A stretch of DNA of 64,000 nt from positions 1 through 64,000 of the forward strand of contig NZ_QGKR01000162.1 in the NCBI RefSeq assembly GCF_003172955.1, read 5' to 3'. Shown here piece by piece: positions 31,077 to 39,648 of the stretch. The notes below the pieces were generated by a model that worked only from the letters and a program-made list of their open reading frames with translations, searched no databases and was not told where the DNA came from. Within the stretch, counting starts at the first letter, position 1. Every line of letters starts with the position of its first letter. A program made the translations under genes and the position numbers. This DNA is from Micromonospora acroterricola. GTDB taxonomy: Bacteria > Actinomycetota > Actinomycetes > Mycobacteriales > Micromonosporaceae.

Positions 31077-31192
31077 GGGATCACCGTCGCCGGCATCCGG
31101 CCGACGTACACAATCCAGAACTCACGGGTATCCCGTACCTGGGCGGCATCGACAACAGGCCGCCCACCACCATCGCGATCCACAGCGGCGAA
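31077..31192 (-). pseudogene. Truncated copy of the YcxB-like gene
   Basis: Bases 31081-31142 match 36862-36923 with about two differences, and 31146-31192 match the region starting at 37063 nearly as well. The copy has lost about 139 bp between the two blocks, and its 5' and 3' ends. The minus-strand reading still contains QVRDTREFWIVYVGRMPATV identical to the intact gene. It lies about 5.7 kb from the intact gene in the same orientation, so it is a duplicated and decayed fragment. Confidence 0.75.
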
Positions 31193-31344
31193 TCCTGCCC
31201 GCCGCAGTCGACCACGAGCCGGCCCTTCCGAGCCGAGGTGATGGCGCCTCAGCGATTGTCCGATCCGCATACTCGGATGGAATCGCTGGCCGGTGGGCCG
31301 GATAGGGTGAGATCGTTCTGCCGTCGATCGCGCTGGGAGACGAC

Positions 31345-31635
31345 ATGTGGTGGTCGGGCGTTGGCATCCTGGCGATCGTCTTTCCCGCCGCCACAGTCGC
31401 CGCGGGTTACCAGATCGGCGGCTATCCCGGCGTACCCTGCGGCTTCTTCGTGGCCGGCATCGCGACGTGGTTCGTCGGGCGCCGGATCAACCGCACCGAA
31501 GACCGGATGATCTACCACAACGAGCACCGCTTGTACTCGATCCCCATGCAGTACTGGGCGTTCCTCTGGATGTTCCTCGCGCTGACGCAGACCGTCCTAG
31601 GGCTCCTGGGAAAGGCGGGCTGGCAGCAGGAGTGA
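31345..31635 (+). CDS. Small membrane protein, hypothetical
   Basis: A 96-aa protein with hydrophobic segments at about residues 3-22, 29-45 and 68-87 (GILAIVFPAATVAAGY, GFFVAGIATWFVG, YWAFLWMFLALTQTVLGLLG). A short polar loop contains NRTEDRMIYHNEH. The ATG at 31345 has GGGAG upstream. Good start, balanced composition and hydrophobic pattern argue for a real gene. No known family. Confidence 0.65.
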   Translation: MWWSGVGILAIVFPAATVAAGYQIGGYPGVPCGFFVAGIATWFVGRRINRTEDRMIYHNEHRLYSIPMQYWAFLWMFLALTQTVLGLLGKAGWQQE

Positions 31636-31815
31636 CGGTTGCTTGCCGCCCCACCTCGGCGATCGCGCGGCGTCCGACAGCTCACGGTCCTGGCCCGGTG
31701 CACTGGGTCTGATTTCCTGCGCCCGAGGCGACCCCTATTGCTACTCATCGATTCGTGGTAGAAATCCTTCGTGCGCACGGGTTTCGAGCTAGATTTTCTT
31801 CGGAGGGAGGCCACG

Positions 31816-33075
31816 ATGAGAAGCATTGCCGGTTGGCTGGTGGGTCTCACCGTTGCCGCTGGGCTCGTGGCACCGGCGGCCCCGATTGCTGTGGCCGCGA
31901 CGCCCCCGCAGGCATCGGCCTCTGTGACGCTGTCGGCCGCCGGGCCGCAACCCGGCACCTTCACCGGCCGGGGATTCGACACCTGCACCGCCCCGTCACA
32001 GGCTGCGATGGACGCGTGGCGGGCCAGCTCGCCCTACGGCGCGATCGGCATCTACATCAGCGGGGCCAGCCGCTCCTGTGCCCAGCCCAACCTCACCGCG
32101 ACCTGGGTGGCCAACCAGACGAGCAACGGATGGCGGCTGATCCCCATCGAACTGGGATACCAGGCGCCGTGCGGTACCCGCACACCGAAGATGTCCGCCG
32201 ATCCCACCACCGCCCGGTCACAGGGCGTCTCCGCGGCGAACAGCGCCGCGAATGCCGCCCAGGCACTGGGCATCGGCAGTGCGAGCACCATCTACAACGA
32301 CATCGAGCAGTACCCGTCGAACACGTCGTGCCGAGCCGCCGTGCTGTCGTTCCTGTCCGGCTGGGTCGAGCAGTTGCACGCACGCGGTTACCTCGCCGGC
32401 ATGTACTCCAGCGGCTCGTCCGGCATCAAGGATGTCTGCGACGCGTACGGCAACCCGGCCTACACGCGGCTCGACCAGATCTGGATCGCCTGGTGGAACG
32501 GGGTGGCCGACACGGACGCCGGAAGTTACTGCGCCGATGCCTACTACGCGAACCACCAGCGCCTGCACCAGTACGCCGGCGACGTCACCGAGACGTGGGG
32601 CGGCGTGACGATGAACATCGACCGCAACTACCTCGACGTGGCAGTCGCCCAGACCCCACCGCAGCAGTGGACCGCAACCATCGACAACAGCACCGCGGAC
32701 GGGTTCACCGCGAGCATCGCCTGGGGCACGTCGACCTACTCCGGCCAACGGTTCGGCACCGACTACCGCTTCGCCAACCCGTTGTCCTCCAGCGACGTCG
32801 CCTGGTACCGGTCGACCATCCCGGCGACCGGAAGCTACGAGATCTCGGTCTGGTACCCGGCCGACGCCGGCTACAACAACCAGACGCCCTATCTCGTGGC
32901 GACCACCACCGGGAACAGGTCCGTGGCCGTCAACCAGCGGATCAACGGCGGTCGGTGGGTCTCCATCGGCGTGTTCACCCTCGCCGCGGGCACCGGCAAC
33001 AAGGTCGGCGTGAGCCGCTGGACCGCCGGCACCGGAATCGTGGTCGCCGACGCGGTGCGGATCACCCGGGTCTGA
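31816..33075 (+). CDS. Secreted DUF1906 (glycoside-hydrolase-like) protein with C-terminal beta-sandwich domain
   Basis: A 419-aa exported protein. The signal peptide covers about residues 1-27 (GWLVGLTVAAGLVAPAAPIAV). DUF1906 follows: GRGFDTCTAPSQAAMDAW, GIYISGASRSC, WRLIPIELGYQ, IYNDIEQYP and AWWNG are the barrel strands and acidic residues shared with Rv2525c-like proteins, which resemble GH25 lysozyme folds. The last 130 residues (WTATIDNSTADGF, YEISVWYPADAGYNNQTPY, GTGIVVADAVRITRV) match the golvesin/xanthan-lyase C-terminal-like domain, probably for polysaccharide binding. ATG at 31816 is fixed by GGAGGGAGG at 31802-31810. A cell-wall target is plausible but unproved. Confidence 0.85.
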   Translation: MRSIAGWLVGLTVAAGLVAPAAPIAVAATPPQASASVTLSAAGPQPGTFTGRGFDTCTAPSQAAMDAWRASSPYGAIGIYISGASRSCAQPNLTATWVANQTSNGWRLIPIELGYQAPCGTRTPKMSADPTTARSQGVSAANSAANAAQALGIGSASTIYNDIEQYPSNTSCRAAVLSFLSGWVEQLHARGYLAGMYSSGSSGIKDVCDAYGNPAYTRLDQIWIAWWNGVADTDAGSYCADAYYANHQRLHQYAGDVTETWGGVTMNIDRNYLDVAVAQTPPQQWTATIDNSTADGFTASIAWGTSTYSGQRFGTDYRFANPLSSSDVAWYRSTIPATGSYEISVWYPADAGYNNQTPYLVATTTGNRSVAVNQRINGGRWVSIGVFTLAAGTGNKVGVSRWTAGTGIVVADAVRITRV

Positions 33076-33261
33076 AGTCGCTCGCTGGCGGGCACGGGAC
33101 GCGCCGTTCAGGGCGGCTGCTCCCATCAGGAGGGGATTCCTGCAAGGTACCCGGCTGCGGCGGACCAGTCCGCCTGTGTCAAAGGCGGCAGCTCCACGCC
33201 CGCCGACACCAGCGCCTCCTGCCATCCTTTGATGCGGCCGGCGCTGTCGAACCAGCCCGGG

Positions 33262-33294
33262 GGGGCGGACTCGGTCGTGCACCGAGCCCGCCCC
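33262..33294. terminator. Bidirectional terminator between convergent genes
   Basis: GGGGCGGACTCGGT (33262-33275) pairs with ACCGAGCCCGCCCC (33281-33294) around a 5-nt loop with a single A-C mismatch. It lies between the DUF1906 gene and the convergent GH62 gene and should stop transcription from both sides. Confidence 0.75.
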
Positions 33295-33348
33295 GCACCG
33301 TCTACCGGTTCCGCGACGTCGCTGCCCGCGACGCCCGGGGGCCTCGCA

Positions 33349-34872
33349 TCAACGCTGGAGTGTGAGCAGACCCGGCCGGTACGGCAGGAGGCCGTAGTCC
33401 CCGCCGGAGTTGGGCGAACGTCCCTGGTAGAGCAACTGCAGGTTGCAGGGATCCACGGTCATGGTCTGGTCGGCGTTGCCGCGGATCAGTTCGCCGTGGC
33501 TGATGTCGTTGGTCCAGGTGGCGCCACTGTTGGCCTTGCCGGCGAAGGGATTGCTCTCGGTCGCGGCCTGCGGCGTCCACGAGCCGCCCAGGCTGGTGGC
33601 CGTGAACGAGCGGAAGTAGCGACCCTGCGCGCCGATCGCCTCGACGAGCATGAGGTAGCGGCTCTGGCCCTGGAGCTTGTAGACCTGAACGGCTTCGAAC
33701 AGATTGTTCGTCGTGTCACTCATGATCACCGTCGACGTTGAGCCGAAACTGCCCGGGAAATTCCCGATGGGCATGCTGGCCCGGTAGATCTTGCCGTTGT
33801 CCCCGGCGAAGAAGAGGTACATGTTCGTGCTGTCACCGATGAGCGCCTGGTCGATGGGTCCCGTGCCGGAGCCGGAGATGCTTCCGGAGAAGAGCACCTG
33901 CTCCGACGACCAGCCGTTCGCATTGGTGGGGTCGCTCGACGTCCGGTAGGAGAAGGCGGTGCCACCCCACTGATAGGCGAGCACCCAGATGTTCCTCGGG
34001 GCGAAGTAGAACAGCGAGGGCGCAACGGTGGAGAAAGACATGGTGTTCTGGCTGGCTGAGGCCATGTCGGACCAGTTCGTGAAGAGGCCGAAGTTCATCG
34101 AACCCCACCTCGTCCCGGTGTCGTGCGTCGTCGCGTAGACGATGTGCCTGCCGTTGTAGGGGGCGTAGGTGAAGTCCTTCAGCGAGACCCACCCCGACTT
34201 CGGGTTCGCCAGGGAGCCCGTCGATGTCCAGCGGTACGTCGACGGCAGAGCGCACGTGCCCGGCGGCGGCGTCGTGGGGTCACCGCCGCCGTCGACGCGG
34301 ACGAGTTGCCACTGCTGGTTGCTGCCGTTCCAGTCGTCGTACTGAACGATGTTCCCGCCGTCGGCGGTCGACGCGCCCTGCACCTCCACCACCTTGCTGC
34401 TGTTCCGGTTGATCAAGCGGACGTAGCCACCGTCGGAGTCGGCCAATCGGAACTGCTGGTTGGTCCCGTTGCCGTCGCTCCACTGCACGATGCTCGCGCC
34501 GTTGGCCGTCGAGAAGTTGTGGACGTCCAGCACCTTGCCCGACAGCCGCGACTTCAACCGGTAGTAGCCACCATCCGAATCCACGAACTGCCACTGCTGC
34601 TGGTTGCCGTTGTTGCGCGCCCACTGCGTGATCCGCGCACCGTCGTTGGTCGCCAGGTTGTACACGTCCAACGCCTTGCCACTGTTCCGATTCACCAGCA
34701 CGTACCACGCGCTCGTGTCGACCGTCGCCGCGGCGGCGGGCGTCGACACCACCGCCGCGGCGGCACCCCCGACCACCACCGTCATCACGCCAGCGGCGAC
34801 GACCCGGAGCAACCACCCACGACGCCGCGACGGCGGCGGCGCGATTGTTGGAGACCTACCCAAGGCAGACAT
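33349..34872 (-). CDS. Secreted GH62 alpha-L-arabinofuranosidase with CBM13
   Basis: A 507-aa exported enzyme that removes arabinose side chains from arabinoxylan or arabinan. A signal segment covers about residues 17-49 (hydrophobic run after [14 protein letters not shown]). A ricin-type CBM13 of three repeats ([24 protein letters not shown], the QxW motif) occupies about 53-195, followed by a GDPTTPPPG linker. The GH62 catalytic domain begins [40 protein letters not shown] and LFEAVQVYK hold the expected catalytic Asp, Asp and Glu. ATG at 34872 follows AGGAGGATC. Two LacI-type palindromes lie upstream. Confidence 0.93.
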   Translation of the reverse strand: MSALGRSPTIAPPPSRRRGWLLRVVAAGVMTVVVGGAAAAVVSTPAAAATVDTSAWYVLVNRNSGKALDVYNLATNDGARITQWARNNGNQQQWQFVDSDGGYYRLKSRLSGKVLDVHNFSTANGASIVQWSDGNGTNQQFRLADSDGGYVRLINRNSSKVVEVQGASTADGGNIVQYDDWNGSNQQWQLVRVDGGGDPTTPPPGTCALPSTYRWTSTGSLANPKSGWVSLKDFTYAPYNGRHIVYATTHDTGTRWGSMNFGLFTNWSDMASASQNTMSFSTVAPSLFYFAPRNIWVLAYQWGGTAFSYRTSSDPTNANGWSSEQVLFSGSISGSGTGPIDQALIGDSTNMYLFFAGDNGKIYRASMPIGNFPGSFGSTSTVIMSDTTNNLFEAVQVYKLQGQSRYLMLVEAIGAQGRYFRSFTATSLGGSWTPQAATESNPFAGKANSGATWTNDISHGELIRGNADQTMTVDPCNLQLLYQGRSPNSGGDYGLLPYRPGLLTLQR

Positions 34873-34959
34873 GATCCTCCTCCACATGACCAAGAGCCGA
34901 ACGGTCTACCCGAAGACGGGAGCACCGCGAGGGCGCGGCTGGGCGCAGGCGTCGGACAG

Positions 34960-34975
34960 TTGTCAGCGCTAACAA
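34960..34975. promoter_or_regulatory. LacI-type operator upstream of GH62
   Basis: TTGTCAGCGCTAACAA is a 16-bp palindrome with one mismatched pair, centred on GC, 88 bp upstream of the GH62 start. Operators of this AGCGCT-core type are common for LacI-family regulators of polysaccharide hydrolases in actinomycetes. It differs from the ATCGAT-core sites of the first locus, so a different regulator is expected. Confidence 0.6.
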
Positions 34976-35067
34976 GACGTCTGCATGCCCCAGCGCACGC
35001 CTGATTCCAGGTCGACGAAGCAGGCTTGCCCGGTAAGCCGCAGGTGTCGTCGTCCTTAGCCATCGAC

Positions 35068-35081
35068 TGTGAGCGATAACA
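35068..35081. promoter_or_regulatory. Second operator-like palindrome upstream of GH62
   Basis: TGTGAGCGATAACA is an imperfect 14-bp palindrome (two mismatched pairs) that resembles the classical lac operator half sites. It lies about 200 bp upstream of GH62 and 93 bp from the first site. It could be an auxiliary operator or serve the divergent gene. Confidence 0.4.
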
Positions 35082-35441
35082 TGCCGTTCGTCAAGTCGTC
35101 ACGCCCCGGGCCAACAATCGATGATCGTCGTTCTTAGCGAACGACAACTCACGCCCAGGCAACCGCACCAGGTGCCGCAGGGCGGGCTGCCACGAGCACA
35201 ACCATCCCCCGGCCCGCCCATTGCCAACAGCGTGGAGCGCGCGACTGACGAGTGACAACCACTGCCTACGTCCGGCTCCAGCCGGCCATCGTGGCCGAGG
35301 TCGAAACGACGCAGCCCGGAGTACGGCCGCTGGCGCCACCCATCGAATCCTGACGATGCTATGTTCGATCGTCATCGACTTCGCCTCGTACGCCGCGTGC
35401 CTTCGACAGCCAGCATCGACAACCTACCGACGGGGGAGATC

Positions 35442-36743
35442 ATGACGAGCCGCGACCACACACGCCGTGCCATCTGGTCACGCACCATTCCGGCAGCCAT
35501 CGCGCTCGGTTCGCTGGTCGCGTCCACGATGACCGGGCCGGCGCCCCTCGCCGCAGCCGCGACCTCCGGCACCAGCCCCGCCAATCCGGTGGTCACCTGG
35601 GACCTCAACGCCCAGACGGCGATCTGGGACGTCGCGGCTCAGCAACCGAACGAGCAGGTGCGCAGCTTCGCGATGGTGAGCGGAGCCGTCTACGACGCGC
35701 TGAACGCGATCGCCGGCACCCCGTACCAGCCGTACCTCGCCGCACCGCCGTCGAGCGGGACCGAGTCGGCGGACGCTGCCGTCGCCGCCGCCGCCCACGA
35801 CGTACTCGCCGCCCTCTTCCCCGGTCAGCAGGAGCGGCTTCGGGCACAGTACGACGCGGCTCTCGCCGCGATTCCGGACGGGCGGTCGAAGCAGGGCGGC
35901 AAGACGATCGGGGCACGAGCCGCGGCCGCGATGGTCGCCGCACGGCAGGACGACGGCGCGTTCGGGGACCAGCAGTGGAGGAACGGGACACGGCCCGGAC
36001 AGTGGCGACCCACGCCGCCGCTGTTCCTGTCCCAGGGCGCATGGACCGGACACATGCGGCCGTTTCTCATCCCCCGTGCGTCGATGTTCCGCACGCCCGA
36101 GCCGCCACGATTGACCGGCAACACCTACACCCGCGATCTCAACGAGGTGAAGGAGGTCGGCTCGGCGACGAGCACCGTGCGTACCCGGGACCAGACGGAG
36201 GCCGCGATCTGGTGGCACGACCGGCGTTCCGCCTCCTGGGAGATCAAACGCCAGCTCGCCACCACCCAACAGCTGGACGCCCTGCAGACCGCGCGCTTCT
36301 TCGCGATGACCGACCTCATCGTGGCCGACTCGGGAGTGGCGTGCTTCAGCCAGAAGGACTTCTGGAGCTACTGGCGTCCGGTCACGGCGATCCAACGGGC
36401 CGACACGGACGGCAACCCGAGGACGACCGCCGACCCAGGCTGGCAGTCGTTGCTCGTCACGCCGCCCTTCCCCGAGTACCCCTCCGGCCACGCCTGCGGC
36501 ACCGGTGCGCGGATGTCGCTGTACCAACACTTCTTCGGCCGAGACGACATCGCGTTCAGCGGATCCAGCGTCGACTCCGGCACGACGAGGCAATTCACCA
36601 GCTTTTCGCAAGCGCTCGACGAGCTCATCGGCGCGCGCGTCTGGGGCGGCGTCCACTTCCGCGCTGCTGACGTCGAGGGGGCGAAACTCGGCGAGGAGGT
36701 CTACCGCTACGCGGTCCGGCACTACTTCCGCCCCCTGAGGTAG
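35442..36743 (+). CDS. Secreted vanadium-haloperoxidase/PAP2-family protein
   Basis: A 433-aa protein of the vanadium haloperoxidase/PAP2 phosphatase superfamily. An export signal is likely at about residues 1-41 (RRAIWSRTIPAAIALGSLVA then LAAAA). The three metal/phosphate-binding segments are present: FWSYWRPVTAIQRAD (K/R motif), PPFPEYPSGHACGTG (SGH motif) and ARVWGGVHFRAADVEG (R-x5-H motif). Proteins of this bacterial group are usually annotated as vanadium-dependent haloperoxidases, but most are untested and may be phosphatases. ATG at 35442 follows GGGGGAG. It is divergent from the GH62 gene. Confidence 0.87.
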   Translation: MTSRDHTRRAIWSRTIPAAIALGSLVASTMTGPAPLAAAATSGTSPANPVVTWDLNAQTAIWDVAAQQPNEQVRSFAMVSGAVYDALNAIAGTPYQPYLAAPPSSGTESADAAVAAAAHDVLAALFPGQQERLRAQYDAALAAIPDGRSKQGGKTIGARAAAAMVAARQDDGAFGDQQWRNGTRPGQWRPTPPLFLSQGAWTGHMRPFLIPRASMFRTPEPPRLTGNTYTRDLNEVKEVGSATSTVRTRDQTEAAIWWHDRRSASWEIKRQLATTQQLDALQTARFFAMTDLIVADSGVACFSQKDFWSYWRPVTAIQRADTDGNPRTTADPGWQSLLVTPPFPEYPSGHACGTGARMSLYQHFFGRDDIAFSGSSVDSGTTRQFTSFSQALDELIGARVWGGVHFRAADVEGAKLGEEVYRYAVRHYFRPLR

Positions 36744-36778
36744 CCTCCCGGCCGTCCTGTGAGCGCGTGGCACCGCGT

Positions 36779-37276
36779 TCACCGACGTTTGAGCAACCCA
36801 CGTTTGGCCATGAAGGCACGCAACGTCTCGGCATCCTCGGCGGACATCAACCAGCGTGGGATCACCGTCGCCGGCATCCGGCCGACGTACACGATCCAGA
36901 ACTCACGGGTATCGCGTACCTGGTCGACCCCGTCCCAGGCGATGCCACCGGACTCCGAGCCGCTGCGCATCATGATGTTGTCATCGGTGATGTCGTAGCC
37001 GCCCTCGACTGCGTAGCGACCGGAGCGGCGCCGGGCGCGCAGACGCACCCACGGCCAATACAGCATCGACAGCAGGCCACCCACGACCATCGCCATCCAC
37101 AGCGGCGAAACCTGCTCGCCCCACGCGAACCCCCGCGACACGGCCAGACCAATCGCCCCGACCGCCGCCAGCACCGCCCCGACATAGCCGTACCGGCGCA
37201 GCCGAACACTGCCGAGCGCAGCCGCCACGCGGCCGGGGTAGGCAGGATCGGCTGGGACGTCAAAACGGATGTGCAC
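36779..37276 (-). CDS. YcxB-like membrane protein
   Basis: A 165-aa protein with two membrane helices (YGYVGAVLAAVGAIGLAVSR and SPLWMAMVVGGLLSMLYWPW). A C-terminal PH-like part follows (YDITDDNIMMRSGSESGGIA, WDGVDQVRDTREFWIVYV, ATVIPRWLMSAEDAETLRAF). The W-x3-V-D-x-V-x-D-T pattern and the IP(R/K)-x2 motif are typical of YcxB-like proteins. GTG at 37276 gives a start at VHIRFDVPAD with the helix pair at the usual distance. A truncated copy lies at 31077-31192. Function unknown. Confidence 0.8.
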   Translation of the reverse strand: MHIRFDVPADPAYPGRVAAALGSVRLRRYGYVGAVLAAVGAIGLAVSRGFAWGEQVSPLWMAMVVGGLLSMLYWPWVRLRARRRSGRYAVEGGYDITDDNIMMRSGSESGGIAWDGVDQVRDTREFWIVYVGRMPATVIPRWLMSAEDAETLRAFMAKRGLLKRR

Positions 37277-37649
37277 GCCAGAACGATAGTGCCCGTACCG
37301 TCTCGGCCAGGTGTGCCGGGCGCCGATAGGGCAAGCGTTTAGGTCTTGTAGCCATGGCAGGGCGGTGACGGTCGCGCAGTCCAGGGCTGTGGCATTCGGC
37401 CTGACCGGATGCCTGTGGTCTTGCCGCGCTGCTCGTGCGAGGCCCTGGAGCGGGTGTCCGGACGGGCGTCTGTCGCGCTGGTGCCAGTGACGGCTGCGCC
37501 GACGGCCAGCACGCCCAGATGCGGGCCGGCGGCGCGGGCTTCCTGCGGAATGACACACGGGCGGATCCCTCGTACCCCTTTACGGACTGGCGGCGCTCGC
37601 CGCGGCCCGGGCTGTCTTTGGCCGGGGCCTGACAGGCTAGTTTGCTCGG
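37277..37649. other. Intergenic region with no supported gene
   Basis: A 373-bp gap between divergent genes, so promoters for both are expected here. Reading frames across it have low-complexity arginine/proline composition and no start with a ribosome binding site. I saw no RNA gene or repeat. Confidence 0.5.
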
Positions 37650-38090
37650 ATGAGTCTCCTCGATGACGTCGCGAGGCGTGACAGTTGGCGATGCTGGGTG
37701 TGCGACGAGCCGGTCGACGCCGACATGTCGGTGAACGACCCGCGTGGTCCCAGCGTCGACAGCCGTACCGCCGACAAGAAGGCCAAGGTCGCCGAGCGAC
37801 TCGCCCACCGTGCCTGCAACACCCGCAAGGGCGCGGTCAAGGTGGTCATCGCCTGGCCGGACCGTCTGCACGTGGTGGAGCCCGCGCCGCTGATCACCGT
37901 CGCCGAGCGACTCGAACGCAAGGGTGGCCGTGAGCTGGTCGCCCGCTGCCCGAGCAGGAAGGACGCCCAGGAGGCGGCGGACTGGCTGGTCGACCGGTTC
38001 TCCCGGCTGGTGCCCGGACTGCCGGTGACCGCGAGCGTCGAGGCAGGCGGCGGACAGTACCTCGTCGCCCTGGCCACCGGCCGCCGCTGA
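37650..38090 (+). CDS. Hypothetical protein with degenerate HNH-like zinc motif
   Basis: A 146-aa protein. The first 60 residues contain WRCWVCDEPVD and LAHRACNTRKG, the two cysteine/histidine clusters that frame an HNH nuclease zinc-binding fold. The central catalytic His-bearing segment (DH-like) is absent, with VDSRTADKK in its place, so it may bind nucleic acid or zinc without cutting. The C-terminal part (SRKDAQEAADWLVDRFSRLV) is helical. ATG at 37650. A strong hairpin follows the stop. Confidence 0.65.
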   Translation: MSLLDDVARRDSWRCWVCDEPVDADMSVNDPRGPSVDSRTADKKAKVAERLAHRACNTRKGAVKVVIAWPDRLHVVEPAPLITVAERLERKGGRELVARCPSRKDAQEAADWLVDRFSRLVPGLPVTASVEAGGGQYLVALATGRR

Positions 38091-38096
38091 CCGGTG

Positions 38097-38130
38097 GCCC
38101 TGGGCCGGCGGGCCGCCGCCGACCCAGGGC
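38097..38130 (+). terminator. Hairpin after the HNH-like gene
   Basis: GCCCTGGG (38097-38104) pairs with CCCAGGGC (38123-38130), and the interior GGCGG/GCCGC can extend the stem. It lies 7 bp after the stop codon, consistent with an intrinsic terminator lacking a T-run. Confidence 0.55.
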
Positions 38131-38353
38131 AGCCCGGACCCGAGCCACCACCAGCGCCGCTGCACGCCCGCCGCTCACAGTGTTGTGACGGCAGCGAGCG
38201 GTTCGCGCGTTCTCGGCGGCAGGTCGGGGCGATGCGGGGACAGCGTTGACGGCGGGGCCCGCCGTCTCGCCGAGTGAGGTTTTCGGTGGCTGGCCTGCGT
38301 GGCGAACCGGGTTGAGTGGCTCGCTGTCGTACCCAGCTGTGAGGCTTCGGGTC

Positions 38354-38998
38354 ATGGCGACTTTCGTTCTGATCCACGGCGGCGGGAGCAGCGCCTGGGA
38401 CTGGCATCTTCTGGTCCCTGAGCTGGCCAGCCGCGACCACGACGTGGTGGTGCCGGAATTGCCGATCGAGGACAGATCGGCGGGGTTCGTCGAGTTCCGC
38501 GAAACGGTCGTCACGGGGGTCGGCGACCGGAGCGACCTTGTGGTCGTCGGACATTCGTATGGTGCGTTCACCGCGCTGCTGATCGCCGACAGGCTGCCTG
38601 TTCGGCTGATCGTCCTGCTCACTCCGATGGTCCCGGAGCCCGGTGAGAGACCCGCGGACTGGTGGGGCAACACCGGTTACCGCGGCGCGGAAGGGCTCAG
38701 TGAGGAGCAGCAGTTCTACAACGGTGTGCCGGCAGCGATCGTCGCGGAGGCAGCGGCGCACAGCCGGGAGCAGGTCAGCGCGGAGTAGAACGAGCCGTGG
38801 CCTCTGGACGCCTGGCCGGACGTGCCGACGAAGGTCCTCATCGCCCGCGACGACCGGTTCTTCCCGGCGGACTTCCAGCGCCGGGTGGCCGCCGACCGGC
38901 TCGGCGCCGCCCCGGACGAGATCGACGGAGGCCACTCAGTGGCACTCAGCCACCCGAAGCAACTGGCCGACCAGCTGACCACGTACCTGCTGGGCTGA
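38354..38998 (+). pseudogene. Alpha/beta hydrolase interrupted by an in-frame amber codon
   Basis: The frame from ATG 38354 encodes an alpha/beta hydrolase: FVLIHGGGSSAWDWH (oxyanion region), VVVGHSYGAFTA (nucleophile elbow, Ser) and LLTPMVPEPGERPADWWGN. TAG at 38786-38788 stops it after residue 144. The same frame then continues without further stops for 69 codons to TGA at 38996: NEPWPLDAWPD, VLIARDDRFFP with the triad Asp and GGHSVALSHPKQLAD with the triad His. The intact downstream half implies one recent nonsense change (for example from CAG or TGG) or a base-call error. Without readthrough the product lacks two triad residues. Confidence 0.8.
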
Positions 38999-39101
38999 CG
39001 GCGTTCGCACGCCCCTCCCCCAGCAACGGACGCTCAGCGTCTCGGCGCAGAGGTGGCCAGCGCCATATGGGTTCCGGTGACCGTGCAGGAGAATCCTTGA
39101 T

Positions 39102-39584
39102 GTGCTGAATCTGCGTACTGTCACGATCGACGACTGGCCGTTGTGGCGGGAGGTCCGCCTCGCGGCGCTCGCCGAGGCACCACACGCCTTCAAGTCTCGG
39201 CTCGCCGAATGGCACAGCGGTGGTGAGGAGCGGTGGCGTTCGCGCCTGGAGATGCCGGGCAGCTACAACATCGTTGCGTTGCTCGACGACCAAGCCGTTG
39301 GCATGGCTGCTGGCGTTCCCGGTGACAACGGCATCAGCGAGCTGAGGTCCGTGTGGGTTGGTCCCAAGGCTCGGGGGCGCGGTGTTGGGGACCAGCTGAT
39401 AGCGGCCGTCGAGACCTGGGCCCTACGGTCGGACGCTAGGACGTTGAAGCTCGCGGTGATCCCGGGCAACGAAGCCGCCATCGCCCTCTATCGACGCAAC
39501 GGTTTCGTCGTCACCGGAGAGCTCGGGAGCCTGTTGTCCGACGGTGTGACCAGGGAACAGCTCATGGAGAAAGCGCTGCGCTGA
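39102..39584 (+). CDS. GNAT-family N-acetyltransferase
   Basis: A 160-aa acetyltransferase. ELRSVWVGPKARGRGVGDQL (about residues 80-99) is the acetyl-CoA pyrophosphate loop (R-G-x-G-V-G), and GNEAAIALYRRNGFVVTGE (about 122-140) is motif B. The N-terminal LRTVTIDDWPLWREVRLAAL is the usual first strand and helix. GTG at 39102 is taken as start. Substrate unknown. Confidence 0.9.
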   Translation: MLNLRTVTIDDWPLWREVRLAALAEAPHAFKSRLAEWHSGGEERWRSRLEMPGSYNIVALLDDQAVGMAAGVPGDNGISELRSVWVGPKARGRGVGDQLIAAVETWALRSDARTLKLAVIPGNEAAIALYRRNGFVVTGELGSLLSDGVTREQLMEKALR

Positions 39585-39648
39585 CAGGGACAACGCAGCG
39601 GCGGCGGGAGCCGAATGGTGGGCTGGAGACCCATGGGATCATGACGGA

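Larger units (their letters stand above)
34873..35441. other. Divergent intergenic region upstream of GH62 and haloperoxidase-like gene
   Basis: A 569-bp non-coding region. It holds two CG-centred operator-like palindromes on the GH62 side and, next to the haloperoxidase-like gene, a purine-rich ribosome binding site (GGGGGAG). I found no supported gene in it. Confidence 0.5.

Noticed and set aside
37277-37650. Frames across the gap between the YcxB-like and HNH-like genes
   Set aside because: Arginine/proline-rich, no start with a ribosome binding site, and the upstream extension of the YcxB-like frame has no similarity to the family.
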